In this document: in pieces, positions 17,871-30,100 of the stretch
Layout of the letters: every line of letters starts with the position of its first letter
Numbering within the stretch: position 1 is the first letter of the stretch
Assembly: GCA_032718475.1 (NCBI GenBank)
Contig: JAUCBJ010004340.1
Span: 1 to 36,566 of the forward strand
Direction of reading: 5' to 3'
DNA length: 36,566 nucleotides
Source: Nemertoderma westbladi
Lineage: Eukaryota > Xenacoelomorpha > Nemertodermatida > Nemertodermatidae
Notes under the pieces: model-generated
The model's input: only the letters and a program-made list of their open reading frames with translations
What the model was told of the DNA's origin: nothing
The model's database searches: none
Program-made: the position numbers and the translations under genes

Positions 17871-18343
17871 ATCAGATGTACAGGCACAAGGACCGACAGT
17901 CTACACATTCAAACAGAGTAAGATTAACATTATCAATGATAACTTTTGAACTACATTAGCTAATAACAAACGGTTAAAAGTTTTGAAATCCTCATAAAAA
18001 TCTGCTCTAGAGAGGATTGAAAATGAAAAATCTGTTTTTTTTTCGGAATAAGACATAACCTTAATTGGTGAATATCGAAATTAAATATTCACGAAATTTA
18101 TATTACTATTTACTTAACGTTCTTGGTGGAATTTGAGTTTAGGACAATTTATATACGTGGGAACATAACGTAACGCATCGCAATAATATGCAACGCAGTA
18201 AGTCATTCGTTATAATAATAGCAACCAATAGGGTATGAAACAACATTGTCAATAATCTCGTGTAGGTTTGTCCATTTGGGTCACGTTTGGTTTGTCACAC
18301 GCTGATACATTACGCTGATACATGATACATACATCGGCTTCAG
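17871..18343. other. Intergenic DNA, no gene recognised
   Basis: AT-rich, no supported feature. A duplicated word acgctgatacat occurs around 18299-18325. Confidence 0.4.
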
Positions 18344-18556
18344 CCCTCACCAGCCAATATGTGCAATAGGATCGAAACGTAACTGTTTGACCAACCAGTA
18401 GCTCCGACCAATCAGTGACCAGCTCGGCCAATCAGCTCTCAGAGCTATACAAGTGTCTGGCAATAAAAGGGCCTGTTTTCTCATTTTCCTAACCTTCTTG
18501 AACCTTCACTCTCTGCTTACGGAAGGCACTGACTTTTACAACAATAAATGTTTTTA
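18344..18556 (+). promoter_or_regulatory. Promoter-like or LTR-like segment
   Basis: In 200 bases on the plus strand there are three CCAAT boxes (agccaatatg near 18352, gaccaatcag near 18407, ggccaatcag near 18426), a TATA-like aataaaaggg at about 18461-18470, a CT-rich possible initiator (ttttcctaaccttcttgaac) and an AATAAA at about 18542. Promoter plus poly(A) signal within 80 bases is the U3-R-U5 order of a retrotransposon LTR. No gene follows on this strand, and I could not fix TG...CA ends or a target-site duplication, so it may be a solo LTR or an orphan promoter. Confidence 0.4.
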
Positions 18557-18892
18557 TATATTTTTTATCTGTAATTAGTATTTCTGCAATTTCTGTAATA
18601 TCTCAACTCCGTATACTCAATAATCTACGTATAACTGATACGAATGATATAATATAATAGTTCCGGCAGTCAAATCAGATTCTCAATGTTTTCTCTCAAC
18701 CTCCTATACAGTCCACTCCAACCATTAACGGGAGGGGTCGAACAGCCCTCTCACTTCACCACCCGACGGATAGCGTGCACTCTCTCCCTCTAAACTGCGC
18801 CGTTACTTACAACATTATATGTATGTGCCATATATGGATGCTGTAGGGACTCAATCAAAACCCATTTCTCTGTCCGGGTAAATCGACTCAAA
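18557..18892. other. Intergenic DNA, no gene recognised
   Basis: Nothing supported apart from a possible continuation of the LTR-like segment at its left end. Confidence 0.35.
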
Positions 18893-19003
18893 TAGCTGAT
18901 TACTCTCAAAAATAAAACTGTAACCGTTTATATAACTTTCGCCTATTGTTTTGATTAGAATAACGTGCTACTCTAACCTGCTCCTTTCCCTTAATTGATA
19001 ATT
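18893..19003 (+). repeat. Diverged second copy of the 6185-6394 element's interior
   Basis: Shares ctc(a)caaaaataaaact, gttttgattagaataacgtg (gttttggttaaaataacgtg in the other copy) and cctgctcctttcccttaatt followed by gataatt with 6257-6357. The GGATCC-rich termini are missing here, so it is either truncated or the interior is an older repeat that the termini captured. Confidence 0.8.
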
Positions 19004-20020
19004 TAACATTAAGACGAGATGGTAATTGCAAACCCCCCCCCCCTCACCCCCATATTCTGTTATCTAAATCATCTGCAGAATACCAAGTCCAACATATCAT
19101 ATTTGTTTACATACCGAGAGAGTAAGTGAAAATATAATAATTCGTTGAAAGACAATATTTTATATTAAAAAGAGAAAATTAGAAACAATTATTAATCCGA
19201 AATCAACATTTATATTTAAATTATCGTAAAGGTACAGATTTCGTTAGGACGTTGTTTTGAAAGGCTGGCAGAGTGGCAGATGTAAATAAAGTCTTAAGAA
19301 CTCTAAAAATACCCGACCGGTATAACAATATCAAATATAAATTACAGCTAAAATTATAATTGATACTCATAATTAATGCGGTGGAGTCCCATAGTTTAGC
19401 AGACTGTTGTTTCGGTAGTTTGTCAGGACTTTTTTATGTTCTAGAAAACACTGAAAGAATATATAGAACTCGCCAAAAAAAAAAACGCCCTAAAAGAAAA
19501 ACTGAACTTATATTATATTAATTATGTCCAATGAATGTATTACCCGTTTGCAACAGGGATTGGAAAGTACATCGGTTTTATACAAATACATCAAATGAAT
19601 CTGGAAGCAGCGATCCTAAATTATTATGAGAATTATATTAAAATACAAGTAAATAGATAACATAGAGCTACTGTAAACCAAACCACAATTAATTAATCAT
19701 AATTTATGTCATGTTAGACTCAAAATATAAGGGAATTCAACAACACAATAATTATACTATTAGATTATTATTATAAAACTGTAAGTCAGCAACCATTAAC
19801 ATCATCTTATGCGATTTACACCGCGCCTATAACAGACACATACAAATAATTTATTTTCAATAATACGAATTTTAGAACTGGATTTACTAAAAATTAGAAA
19901 CATTACTCTACTCTGTTAGTTTTAAGGAATTAGGTTGTCATAAAATAGAACCACCAAAGACACGCGATATTAGAAATATTACAACACATACCTGTAGTCA
20001 ATTAACCAAACATAATATAG
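19004..20020. other. AT-rich intergenic DNA, no gene recognised
   Basis: Apart from a short C-run at 19034-19043, I see no gene, RNA or repeat in these 1 kb. Confidence 0.5.
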
Positions 20021-20690
20021 TGGATAGTTCCGAATGAGTACAATTACTCAAAGCCAACGAAAGCTACCGAAAGTTATCGAAAAGGTTAAATCAGGGGCGA
20101 AAGCTATCCATTTACTGATAGGGGGTACATGTCGCACTCTCAGCGTCCGATATTATTCATAAACAAAAATATATATGGGCTCAAATTCAAAGAATTGCCG
20201 TTAAATTTCAAATAAAATTTCGCGAAATATAGATTCATTGATACAGTACAGCAGTAAGGGTTGTTTTATTAACAATGCTAGGCTAGGCTACTGCAGTAGC
20301 TGTACTGGTGGCATATTATTACGCTGTAATACGCCGCCACGCAGTCAGACGGTAGCAGGTCTGATGGTAGCAGCGTACCGGTAGGGACCGCAGTAGCCTA
20401 CTGTACTGACTGCTGGCAATCAAGTGACGGAATGCAGGTTAGGTCTAAATGAGCACTCGCACTGTAAATAGTAGAGCCCTTACTGTGTCAGTGAATTTAT
20501 ATTTCGCGATAGGAATATTTGAAATTAACGGCAATTATTTGAATTGTATAATACCCCTATCTTTTTGGTTTATGAATGCTATCGAACTATCGAATGTGCT
20601 AAACGTTCCCCCTCAGTGAATGGATATCTTCACCCCAACTTTAACCTTTTCGATAACTCTCGGTAATTGTCCTCTTTCCGAACTATCCTA
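20021..20690. mobile_element. Fold-back element, about 670 bp, long imperfect arms
   Basis: The left arm (20021-20265) and right arm (20475-20690) are imperfect inverse copies along more than 200 bases: ggatagttc / gaactatcc at the ends, then agttatcgaaaaggttaaa against tttaaccttttcgataact, then atatccatt..actga, attcataaac, aattgccgttaa and cgcgaaatata blocks in matching order. The unpaired centre (20266-20474) is GC-richer and contains short tagcagt/actgcagtagc words. No ORF; a non-autonomous DNA transposon or fold-back element. Confidence 0.8.
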
Positions 20691-20916
20691 CTGTAAATAG
20701 TTTTAATTTTCGTTATTAGATGTTTACAGGTTGTTTTAAACTTTCAAACTTATAAAAGTATCAGTTTGGAAAGCAGAATTGTTTATATTAGTTGTCCTGA
20801 CAACTAGAAGTGGCTTCGAATAGTCTAGCTCAGCCAGTTTAGGGGTAGGAATACTTTGCAACACGGCATAATAGCTTCTTCTATATAAAAATTAATAATA
20901 TTAAAAATACAAATAT
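20691..20916. other. Spacer downstream of the zinc-finger gene
   Basis: AT-rich; no gene seen. It would include the end of the zinc-finger transcript. Confidence 0.4.
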
Positions 20917-20922
20917 TTTATT
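20917..20922 (-). terminator. AATAAA overlapping the zinc-finger stop codon
   Basis: On the minus strand the stop TAA (20923-20921) overlaps AATAAA (20922-20917). If used, the 3' UTR would be only about 15-30 bases. No equally good signal was noticed in the next few hundred bases downstream. Confidence 0.4.
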
Positions 20923-23845
20923 AAACAGGGGGTTTGATTTTTTGGAAATTTTCGAAGGAACTATCAATAGCGGATTCATCGTGGGATATTAGATCAAGTT
21001 GGGCCTGTAGGAAGCGGGATTCGGGTAGCGACGCTTCTGTTGTCACGTCCAGAGGGGCGGGAGAGACGCCGTTAGCCAGTCGTGGCTCCCCTACGGATGA
21101 TTCCGCGATCCTTGGCTCGTCCAACAGTCGCGATTCCTCCACCATTCCCGAGCTCATCAACTCGCTGGGGGACAGCACCCGTCCCGTACCCGAGTGCATG
21201 TTCCGAATGTGCATCATAACCTGCTGAGGCCGCGCGAACCGTCTCTCGCACTCGCTACACTGGTTGTACTTCTCGGTGGAGTGCTGCGTAAGATGCGTGT
21301 TGAGTTGACGTTTAGTCGAGACTCCTAGATTGCATACGGGGCAGTAGTAGCAGTTGTCCCCACAGTGCTTCGACTTATTGTGTAGGTATAACCCGGACTG
21401 GGTTACGAATTTCTTAGGGCATATGGTGCATGCGAATATCTTCTCGTCGTCGCTGTACACGCAGGTTGCACGTCGGTATTGCTGCTTGACGTCCAGTTGA
21501 GGGATATCCGCTATCGAGTGTTTGCTCTTCATGTGGCTGTACAGCCCAGGATGCGTCGCGAACCGTTTGTTGCAGTGCTTACACGACAGAGGCTTGTAGC
21601 GGAATCCTTGAACAACCCCCTCGGTCCGACGTCGCTCCTCGCTGTTGCTAGGGTAAGTCGGGTCGTCGTCCTCGTCCTTAGCAACGGCTGCGATAGCGAC
21701 GGGCCCAACCCCCCGTAGTGCAGCGTCGTCCGGGTCCACCACCGGGACCGGGTGCACGATCTCCGTGTCCGCGTCCAACTCCAGCAACTCCTCGTTGGTG
21801 AGACACCCGCGGGGGTCGAACGCCAGACCCCCGGGTAGGGGACTCCCTTCCGTAGCGTTGCACGCCTTTAGATGCGAGATGCGACTCCACACACTCTGGA
21901 AACGCTCCCCACATTTAATGCAAGCAAACCCTTTACTCGCATCTGAAGGATCATCTAAAATTCCTCCTTTTTTTGGCGTACAATCGCTCTCTCCGTTCGT
22001 TAGTTTACTATCAGTATCGTTGGACGCTTCGTTAAAATACGGAGGGTCTTTAGGCGCTCTGTCCAACTCCTCTATGGCTTCCTTTACATCGTAGCCGTCT
22101 CTCCCGTGCTGCAGAAGATGTCGTCTCAACCGGTCCTTACGGGTGAACCCCTTCTTGCATACCGCGCACGGGTGCGGTTTAATCTCCGCGTGTAGACCGA
22201 TGTGTCGGTTCAGGGTAGACTTGCGGCTGAACAACTTGTTGCAGTGGGGGCAGTTGAGGCCCCGGCCGGGTGTGGAGGAGCCGCCCTGGAGTAGGGAGCC
22301 CTCGAAACTGGAGTTCCCGGGGGAGGCGTGGCTACTCCCAGGGGAGCCGCGCTCATAGGACACAGAGTTACCCGGGGTAAGGTCCATTGGTTCATCCTGC
22401 TCCACTATCTCCAGATGCGTTTCTTCTTCCGTATCTTCGTTAGCGTCAACAGCGACACCTGGCGACTGGGTGCTAGGCAACGCAATATGGTTACTAGGCA
22501 ACCCAGACAAGTCGGTCTTTATCAACCCAGATGGGCTACCAAGCAACCCCGATCGGAACACTGGTTGGTTGTTAGGGACGCCCATCTGGTTGCCAGGGAC
22601 GCTGGGAAGGTTACCAGGAACAACAGTCTGTTTGTTAGAGAGGCCCGTCTTGTTGTTAGGGACGCCTGCTTGGTTGCTAGGGACGCCGGGTGGGTTGTTA
22701 GGCATCCCTTTAAGGTTGAGCGGTGCTGTCTGCACGCCCACGCCCTCGGTCTTCCCATAGACACCCTTGGAGTGAGTCAACAGATGGAACTGCAGATGAT
22801 CTCGCATCGCGAACTTTCGGTCGCACAGGTTGCATTGGTAGGGTTTGTACTCGCTGTGGGTGAGCATGTGGCGTCGCAGCGAACGTTTACTCAGGTACTC
22901 CTTGGAGCACAGCGAGCAGGTATGCACAGAACCAGAGACCTCAGCCTCGGAGCTCTGTGTGCTGATACCGTGGGAGCGGTTCATATGCTGCACGCAGCCG
23001 ACCTTGGAGAAGAAACTGCTGTGGCAGATGGGGCAGATGTACTCAACAGGTAGATCCTTATCGTGGTGGAGCTTACAGAACTCGGAATGGAGACCCGAGT
23101 TGAGTTTGGAATCGATACCATTCTGCGAGAACTTACAGGTGCATTCGGATTGGGAATGCTGCAGGACAACGTGTTTGTCGCAGTATTCCTCGTGCAGGAA
23201 CATAATGCCGCAGAGTTTGCAGTGAGTCATTGAGTCGAGAGCGTCGCTCGCTAGAATCTTCCCGCGGGAGTTTTCCTCCCCGAAATCCACATCGACTCCA
23301 TTTTGTATCGCGTTGAACATAAGCGGTTTCGTGTCGACCATCTGCTGGTTGTGTTGCTTGGCGACGAATGACGTCACGGGTGACTTGGCGCCGGACACGG
23401 CCGGGAGATCCGTGCCGGATACGCCGCCGAACTGGGACGAGGACAGATCGTCGTTGTTTACTTCGGGATGCGACGAGGTTTCGTGCTGTTTCAGGAAGTC
23501 GGACGAGTAGAATAGAATACCGCAGTAGTGACACACGTAGAAGTACTGGGCTTTATCCGAGATGCTCGGACTTACACTCCCCATACGGGCGTCCGTCTCC
23601 TCGTCAAACACAGTCGGGGCTATGACGTCATTGTTATTAATAGAATAATCGCAGGTTTCCATGTCCATCTCGGAATTAGCGTACGGAAGAATTGATTCCG
23701 AGCTCGGAATGTGTTCTGTGTTTCCGCAGTCCGGATTTCCATTCTCAGGATTTCCGTCCTTCTGTTGGTTCCACGAGACTTGATTACTCAACGTGTCCTC
23801 TTTACGAAAAGCCGATAAACTCAGGTTCAACACTTCGGAAGCCAT
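20921..23845 (-). CDS. Multi-C2H2 zinc-finger protein (12 fingers), apparently single exon
   Basis: 974 aa from the ATG at 23845 (context GGAATGG, good Kozak); it is the first ATG after an in-frame TAA at 23884-23882. Fingers by residue: 105-126, 209-230, 271-292, 310-330, 338-358, 532-552, 560-580, 642-662 (ends in Cys, C2HC type), 755-776, 806-827, 835-855 and 863-884. Pairs 4-5 and 6-7 are joined by short TGEKP-like linkers (HSEYKPY, HAEIKPH), typical of DNA-binding arrays; the others are dispersed. Between fingers 5 and 6 lie a GVPxNQ-type repeat (about 380-465) and EPMDLTP (485-491), like the PxDLS motif recruiting the CtBP corepressor. An acidic linker (about 693-737) follows finger 8. 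A nuclear transcription regulator, probably repressing, is the likely role. I do not recognise a specific orthologue. The 10 kb satellite starts about 290 bp upstream. Confidence 0.93.
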   Translation of the reverse strand: MASEVLNLSLSAFRKEDTLSNQVSWNQQKDGNPENGNPDCGNTEHIPSSESILPYANSEMDMETCDYSINNNDVIAPTVFDEETDARMGSVSPSISDKAQYFYVCHYCGILFYSSDFLKQHETSSHPEVNNDDLSSSQFGGVSGTDLPAVSGAKSPVTSFVAKQHNQQMVDTKPLMFNAIQNGVDVDFGEENSRGKILASDALDSMTHCKLCGIMFLHEEYCDKHVVLQHSQSECTCKFSQNGIDSKLNSGLHSEFCKLHHDKDLPVEYICPICHSSFFSKVGCVQHMNRSHGISTQSSEAEVSGSVHTCSLCSKEYLSKRSLRRHMLTHSEYKPYQCNLCDRKFAMRDHLQFHLLTHSKGVYGKTEGVGVQTAPLNLKGMPNNPPGVPSNQAGVPNNKTGLSNKQTVVPGNLPSVPGNQMGVPNNQPVFRSGLLGSPSGLIKTDLSGLPSNHIALPSTQSPGVAVDANEDTEEETHLEIVEQDEPMDLTPGNSVSYERGSPGSSHASPGNSSFEGSLLQGGSSTPGRGLNCPHCNKLFSRKSTLNRHIGLHAEIKPHPCAVCKKGFTRKDRLRRHLLQHGRDGYDVKEAIEELDRAPKDPPYFNEASNDTDSKLTNGESDCTPKKGGILDDPSDASKGFACIKCGERFQSVWSRISHLKACNATEGSPLPGGLAFDPRGCLTNEELLELDADTEIVHPVPVVDPDDAALRGVGPVAIAAVAKDEDDDPTYPSNSEERRRTEGVVQGFRYKPLSCKHCNKRFATHPGLYSHMKSKHSIADIPQLDVKQQYRRATCVYSDDEKIFACTICPKKFVTQSGLYLHNKSKHCGDNCYYCPVCNLGVSTKRQLNTHLTQHSTEKYNQCSECERRFARPQQVMMHIRNMHSGTGRVLSPSELMSSGMVEESRLLDEPRIAESSVGEPRLANGVSPAPLDVTTEASLPESRFLQAQLDLISHDESAIDSSFENFQKIKPPV
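22460..22708 (-). repeat. Coding minisatellite in the zinc-finger gene
   Basis: Imperfect repeats of about 30 bases (plus strand gttgttagggacgcc, gttgccagggacgct, gttgctagggacgcc and similar) encode a chain of GVPNN/GVPSNQ/GVPGNL units. The register stays in frame and the linker has no finger cysteines or histidines. It is probably a disordered, length-variable spacer between the two finger clusters. Confidence 0.8.
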
Positions 23846-24131
23846 TCCGGAATCAACAGCCAACAACCAATACGCAATATGTTATAATATCGATAGTATA
23901 CAATATACACAGTAGAATGAAAATAGTATTTATTTTAACTAAACAAAGAATATATAAAGTAAAGTAGAAGTGACTAAATTTAAATTTCTGTGTTTTGTTT
24001 ATTCAACTAAAAAATATATAATTATATCATAATTATAATAATTTAATATTTATGCTAATGAGATGGTCGGGTCACAGTGAATGGGTGCAATATAAATAGA
24101 CTGAGAAACTAGAAAGTAGAAGGGGTGGCGA
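23846..24131 (-). promoter_or_regulatory. Zinc-finger gene upstream region (putative promoter)
   Basis: Very AT-rich, 286 bases between the zinc-finger start codon and the satellite. A TATATA word on the minus strand at about 23950-23957 lies near -110 from the ATG. No CpG or GC box seen. Any core promoter must sit here or inside the satellite unless an upstream non-coding exon exists. Confidence 0.35.
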
Positions 24132-27100
24132 AAAATAAATATATCGTAGAGACAATATAAAATAAATATATCGTAGAGACAATATAATATAAATATATCG
24201 TAGAGACAATATAATATAAATATATCGTAGAGACAATATAATATAAATATATCGTAGAGACAATATAATATAAATATATCCTAGAGACAATATAATATAA
24301 ATATATCGTAGAGACAATATAATATAAATATATCCTAGAGACAATATAATATAAATATATCGTAGAGACAATATAATATAAATATATCGTAGAGACAATA
24401 TAATATAAATATATCGTAGAGACAATATAATATAAATATATCGTAGAGACAATATAATATAAATATATCCTAGAGACAATATAATATAAATATATCGTAG
24501 AGACAATATAATATAAATATATCGTAGAGACAATATAATATAAATATATCGTAGAGACAATATAATATAAATATATCGTAGAGACAATATAATATAAATA
24601 TATCGTAGAGACAATATAATATAAATATATCGTAGAGACAATATAATATAAATATATCGTAGAGACAATATAATATAAATATATCGTAGAGACAATATAA
24701 TATAAATATATCGTAGAGACAATATAATATAAATATATCCTAGAGACAATATAATATAAATATATCGTAGAGACAATATAATATAAATATATCGTAGAGA
24801 CAATATAATATAAATATATCGTAGAGACAATATAATATAAATATATCCTAGAGACAATATAATATAAATATATCGTAGAGACAATATAATATAAATATAT
24901 CGTAGAGACAATATAATATAAATATATCGTAGAGACAATATAATATAAATATATCGTAGAGACAATATAATATAAATATATCGTAGAGACAATATAATAT
25001 AAATATATCCTAGAGACAATATAATATAAATATATCGTAGAGACAATATAATATAAATATATCGTAGAGATAATATAATATAAATATATCGTAGAGACAA
25101 TATAATATAAATATATCGTAGAGACAATATAATATAAATATATCGTAGAGACAATATAATATAAATATATCGCAGAGACAATATAATATAAATATATCCT
25201 AGAGACAATATAATATAAATATATCCTAGAGACAATATAATATAAATATATCGTAGAGACAATATAATATAAATATATCCTAGAGACAATATAAAATAAA
25301 TATATCAGAGACAATATAATATAAATATATCGTAGAGACAATATAATATAAATATATCGTAGTGACAATATAATATAAATATATCGTAGAGACAATATAA
25401 TATAAATATATCGTAGAGACAATATAATATAAATATATCGTAGAGACAATATAATATAAATATATCGTAGAGACAATATAATATAAATATATCGTAGAGA
25501 CAATATAATATAAATATATCCTAGAGACAATATAAAATAAATATATCAGAGACAATATAATATAAATATATCGTAGAGACAATATAATATAAATATATCC
25601 TAGAGACAATATAAAATAAATATATCGTAGAGACAATATAATATAAATATATCCTAGAGACAATATAAAATAAATATATCAGAGACAATATAATATAAAT
25701 ATATCGTAGAGACAATATAATATAAATATATCGTAGTGACAATATAATATAAATATATCGTAGAGACAATATAATATAAATATATCGTAGAGACAATATA
25801 ATATAAATATATCGTAGAGACAATATAATATAAATATATCGTAGAGACAATATAATATAAATATATCGTAGAGACAATATAATATAAATATATCGTAGAG
25901 ACAATATAATATAAATATATCCTAGAGACAATATAATATAAATATATCCTAGAGACAATATAATATAAATATATCCTAGAGACAATATAATATAAATATA
26001 TCGTAGAGACAATATAATATAAATATATCGTAGAGACAATATAATATAAATATATCCTAGAGACAATATAATATAAATATATCGTAGAGACAATATAATA
26101 TAAATATATCGTAGAGACAATATAATATAAATATATCGTAGAGACAATATAATATAAATATATCGTAGAGACAATATAATATAAATATATCGTAGAGACA
26201 ATATAATATAAATATATCGTAGAGACAATATAATATAAATATATCGTAGAGACAATATAATATAAATATATCGTAGAGACAATATAATATAAATATATCG
26301 TAGAGACAATATAATATAAATATATCCTAGAGACAATATAATATAAATATATCGTAGAGACAATATAATATAAATATATCGTAGAGACAATATAATATAA
26401 ATATATCGTAGAGACAATATAATATAAATATATCCTAGAGACAATATAATATAAATATATCGTAGAGACAATATAATATAAATATATCGTAGAGACAATA
26501 TAATATAAATATATCGTAGAGACAATATAATATAAATATATCGTAGAGACAATATAATATAAATATATCCTAGAGACAATATAATATAAATATATCCTAG
26601 AGACAATATAATATAAATATATCGTAGAGACAATATAAAATAAATATATCAGAGACAATATAATATAAATATATCGTAGAGACAATATAATATAAATATA
26701 TCGTAGAGACAATATAATATAAATATATCGTAGAGACAATATAATATAAATATATCGCAGAGACAATATAATATAAATATATCCTAGAGACAATATAATA
26801 TAAATATATCGTAGAGACAATATAATATAAATATATCGCTAGAGACAATATAATATAAATATATCGTAGAGACAATATAATATAAATATATCGTAGAGAC
26901 AATATAATATAAATATATCGTAGAGACAATATAAAATAAATATATCAGAGACAATATAATATAAATATATCGTAGAGACAATATAATATAAATATATCGT
27001 AGAGACAATATAATATAAATATATCGTAGAGACAATATAATATAAATATATCGTAGAGACAATATAATATAAATATATCGTAGAGACAATATAATATAAA

Positions 27101-30100
27101 TATATCCTAGAGACAATATAAAATAAATATATCGTAGAGACAATATAATATAAATATATCGTAGAGACAATATAAAATAAATATATCCTAGAGACAATAT
27201 AATATAAATATATCGTAGAGACAATATAATATAAATATATCCTAGAGACAATATAAAATAAATATATCGTAGAGACAATATAATATAAATATATCGTAGA
27301 GACAATATAATATAAATATATCCTAGAGACAATATAATATAAATATATCCTAGAGACAATATAATATAAATATATCGTAGAGACAATATAAAATAAATAT
27401 ATCCTAGAGACAATATAATATAAATATATCCTAGAGACAATATAAAATAAATATATCCTAGAGACAATATAATATAAATATATCGTAGTGACAATATAAT
27501 ATAAATATATCCTAGAGACAATATAATATAAATATATCCTAGAGACAATATAAAATAAATATATCCTAGAGACAATATAATATAAATATATCGTAGAGAC
27601 AATATAAAATAAATATATCGTAGAGACAATATAATATAAATATATCGTAGAGACAATATAAAATAAATATATCCTAGAGACAATATAATATAAATATATC
27701 CTAGAGACAATATAATATAAATATATCGTAGAGACAATATAATATAAATATATCGTAGACAATATAATATAAATATATCGTAGAGACAATATAATATAAA
27801 TATATCCTAGAGACAATATAATATAAATATATCGTAGAGACAATATAATATAAATATATCGTAGACAATATAATATAAATATATCGTAGAGACAATATAA
27901 TATAAATATATCGTAGAGACAATATAATATAAATATATCCTAGAGACAATATAATATAAATATATCGTAGAGACAATATAATATAAATATATCGTAGACA
28001 ATATAATATAAATATATCGTAGAGACAATATAATATAAATATATCGTAGACAATATAATATAAATATATCGTAGAGACAATATAATATAAATATATCGTA
28101 GAGACAATATAAAATAAATATATCCTAGAGACAATATAATATAAATATATCGTAGACAATATAATATAAATATATCGTAGAGACAATATAATATAAATAT
28201 ATCGTAGACAATATAATATAAATATATCGTAGAGACAATATAATATAAATATATCGTAGAGACAATATAAAATAAATATATCCTAGAGACAATATAATAT
28301 AAATATATCGTAGAGACAATATAATATAAATATATCGTAGAGACAATATAAAATAAATATATCGTAGAGACAATATAATATAAATATATCGTAGAGACAA
28401 TATAATATAAATATATCCTAGAGACAATATAATATAAATATATCGTAGAGACAATATAAAATAAATATATCCTAGAGACAATATAATATAAATATATCCT
28501 AGAGACAATATAATATAAATATATCGTAGAGACAATATAATATAAATATATCCTAGAGACAATATAATATAAATATATCGTAGAGACAATATAAAATAAA
28601 TATATCCTAGAGACAATATAATATAAATATATCCTAGAGACAATATAATATAAATATATCCTAGAGACAATATAATATAAATATATCGTAGAGACAATAT
28701 AATATAAATATATCCTAGAGACAATATAATATAAATATATCGTAGAGACAATATAAAATAAATATATCCTAGAGACAATATAATATAAATATATCCTAGA
28801 GACAATATAATATAAATATATCGTAGAGACAATATAATATAAATATATCCTAGAGACAATATAATATAAATATATCCTAGAGACAATATAATATAAATAT
28901 ATCCTAGAGACAATATAATATAAATATATCCTAGAGACAATATAATATAAATATATCCTAGAGACAATATAATATAAATATATCGTAGAGACAATATAAT
29001 ATAAATATATCCTAGAGACAATATAATATAAATATATCGTAGAGACAATATAAAATAAATATATCCTAGAGACAATATAATATAAATATATCCTAGAGAC
29101 AATATAATATAAATATATCGTAGAGACAATATAATATAAATATATCGTAGAGACAATATAATATAAATATATCGTAGACAATATAATATAAATATATCGT
29201 AGAGACAATATAATATAAATATATCGTAGAGACAATATAATATAAATATATCGTAGAGACAATATAATATAAATATATCGTAGAGACAATATAATATAAA
29301 TATATCCTAGAGACAATATAATATAAATATATCGTAGAGACAATATAATATAAATATATCGTAGAGACAATATAATATAAATATATCGTAGAGACAATAT
29401 AATATAAATATATCGTAGACAATATAATATAAATATATCGTAGAGACAATATAAAATAAATATATCCTAGAGACAATATAATATAAATATATCCTAGAGA
29501 CAATATAATATAAATATATCCTAGAGACAATATAATATAAATATATCCTAGAGACAATATAATATAAATATATCCTAGAGACAATATAATATAAATATAT
29601 CGTAGAGACAATATAATATAAATATATCCTAGAGACAATATAATATAAATATATCGTAGAGACAATATAAAATAAATATATCCTAGAGACAATATAATAT
29701 AAATATATCCTAGAGACAATATAATATAAATATATCGTAGAGACAATATAATATAAATATATCGTAGAGACAATATAATATAAATATATCGTAGGACAAT
29801 ATAATATAAATATATCGTAGAGACAATATAATATAAATATATCGTAGAGACAATATAATATAAATATATCCTAGAGACAATATAATATAAATATATCGTA
29901 GAGACAATATAATATAAATATATCGTAGAGACAATATAATATAAATATATCGTAGAGACAATATAATATAAATATATCGTAGAGACAATATAATATAAAT
30001 ATATCGTAGAGACAATATAATATAAATATATCCTAGAGACAATATAATATAAATATATCGTAGAGACAATATAATATAAATATATCGTAGAGACAATATA

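Noticed and set aside
17611-17908. Short ORFs of 70-89 codons on both strands
   Set aside because: They consist largely of the translated GACR/GTCY microsatellite and have no conserved feature.
22438-22700. RFX X-box-like words (gttaccaggaac, gttactaggcaac)
   Set aside because: They fall exactly on the coding repeats of the zinc-finger gene and are explained by the repeated codons for V-P-x-N.
23846-23866. Start of the zinc-finger CDS at 23866
   Set aside because: That codon is TTG. The first ATG after the upstream in-frame stop is at 23845, with a good Kozak context.
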